Shown here one piece after another: positions 62,878-64,000 of a stretch of DNA of 64,000 nucleotides. The stretch covers positions 1,612,001 through 1,676,000 of the forward strand of contig JACZZP010000018.1 in assembly GCA_015183035.1 (NCBI GenBank), read 5' to 3'. The notes beneath the pieces were generated by a model, which saw nothing but the letters and a program-made list of their open reading frames with translations, had not been told where the DNA came from and made no database searches. A program made the translations under genes and the position numbers. The number at the start of each line of letters is the position of its first letter. The first letter of the stretch is position 1. This DNA is from Meloidogyne chitwoodi (Eukaryota > Nematoda > Chromadorea > Rhabditida > Meloidogynidae).

Positions 62878-64000
62878 TTTTAATTATTTTAACACAAAAA
62901 AGAAGGGAAAGACTTGAGATAAAATAATAAAAAAAATATTTTATGATGGCATTAAATGAACTGGAAAATTATTTATTTTATTTATTTTGTTGATGAGTTG
63001 GATTTACGAGAAATGGGCGGGGAGCGAAACAAAATTTTGGGGGTGGACATTTTGGCGCTTAAAAAATTTAAATTTGTACATTTTGCACCAAAATTTTGCA
63101 GAAACAAAAGTCAATGGATTATCCAACTTGTTCAAAAATTTCAAAATTTTTGGTTCAAAATTGCCAAAATTATGAACAAATTTGATCAATTTGAATGGTG
63201 ACATTGTGGCATATAACTAATTTTACATTTTTGACCATAACTTGGGTAAAAACGAATAAAAAAATTTAAAATTTGGTCAACTCTTAGATAGTCCATAGAG
63301 TAATTTTTGTGCAAAATTTTAAAAATTTAGGTAATAATTTGATAAAGTTATATTCAAATCCGCGCGCTCTGCGCCCAATTTCAGTTACTTTTCATGGGGA
63401 GAGAGAGATTTACGCGTAAAAATTTCAAGAATTAGAGAGTGACTGGATTTATTTAAAAAGAAGAAGAAAAATATTAAATAAAGACAGGAAAATATATTCG
63501 CAAATTGCGCCAATTTTTATAATGTTTTTGTTGTTATGTGGAAATTAAGGGGAAAATTTAATTGGGATAAACCTAAAAAGGAAGAGAAGAGACACTTATT
63601 TAAATGTTTTTATGAGATTTTCCCTGAGGGAATTTGATAAAATGAAAATAATTGAAAAGTTGAAGGATTTTTTTCTCCGGGGAATTAATTCCCGGGAAGA
63701 CTCCCGTTATAAGGACACTCAAAAATTAACTCTCGTTATAAGGACACCCTTCTAATCCCTCTAACAAGATCAAAAATAATAAAATTCAGTGTTGATGAGT
63801 TGGGTATGCAAAAAAAGATCAAAAAAATAATTTATTTATTTAAAAGGAATTTCCCGCTGTTACCGGCACTAAATAATAATTATTAAATATTAAGTGTTCA
63901 AGACAGGATATTTATTTTATCAAAAAAAGTAAAATATTTTACTGACAAAAAAAGTTTAATTTTTAGAAAAAAAGTTTTATTTTGTAATAATTATTTCTAT
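62878..64000. other. Upstream flank of neurabin to the window edge
   Basis: Probably the promoter and 5' region of the minus-strand neurabin gene. ORFs at 62956-63204 on both strands overlap one another and show no family resemblance. TCTCGTTATAAGGACAC near 63732 repeats a CCCGTTATAAGGACAC at 63704. No gene is seen. Confidence 0.45.

Overview
The window is eukaryotic nuclear DNA, very AT-rich, packed with short multi-exon genes. Orthologues and gene structure point to a nematode. The extreme AT content, short introns and nearly uniform AG|GTTTTT donor sites suggest a tylenchid plant-parasitic lineage such as Meloidogyne; that placement is inference. Genes were built by joining exons by eye, so extents run from start to stop codon with introns included, and internal exon edges can be off by a few bases.

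Left part (1-16 kb): a proteasome alpha-3 subunit (minus strand, running off the left edge) is divergent from an acyl-protein thioesterase. Then come an unrecognised helical protein, GOLPH3, a gene-poor stretch of about 2.5 kb, and endophilin A. Middle (16-43 kb): DNA topoisomerase I; a CHTOP-like RNA-export adaptor whose first intron holds a copy of an exon from its neighbour; mitochondrial glutamyl-tRNA synthetase (EARS2); a 1.2 kb palindrome; a PHYHIP-like protein; a 1.16 kb inverted-repeat transposon; a double-length tyrosyl-tRNA synthetase with a decayed second half; and the SAC1 phosphoinositide phosphatase. Right part (43-64 kb): a basic single-pass membrane protein; a 4.2 kb gene-poor region with a Merlin-like element; UBE2W; mitochondrial ribosomal protein L1; sphingolipid delta-4 desaturase; and, on the minus strand, neurabin/spinophilin (nab-1).

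Most genes are housekeeping. Three act around membranes and the synapse (endophilin, SAC1, neurabin). GOLPH3 reads the same lipid, PI4P, that SAC1 removes. No operon-like spacing is evident, and most neighbours are separated by 0.3-1.8 kb.

The most unusual content lies in introns and spacers. I count 19 tRNA-like A-box/B-box elements, a TTGCGGAC inverted-repeat family, a CACCCCATTTATTCGC fold-back family, two Merlin-type elements with intact 8-bp target duplications, a further TIR element, a large palindrome and several minisatellites.
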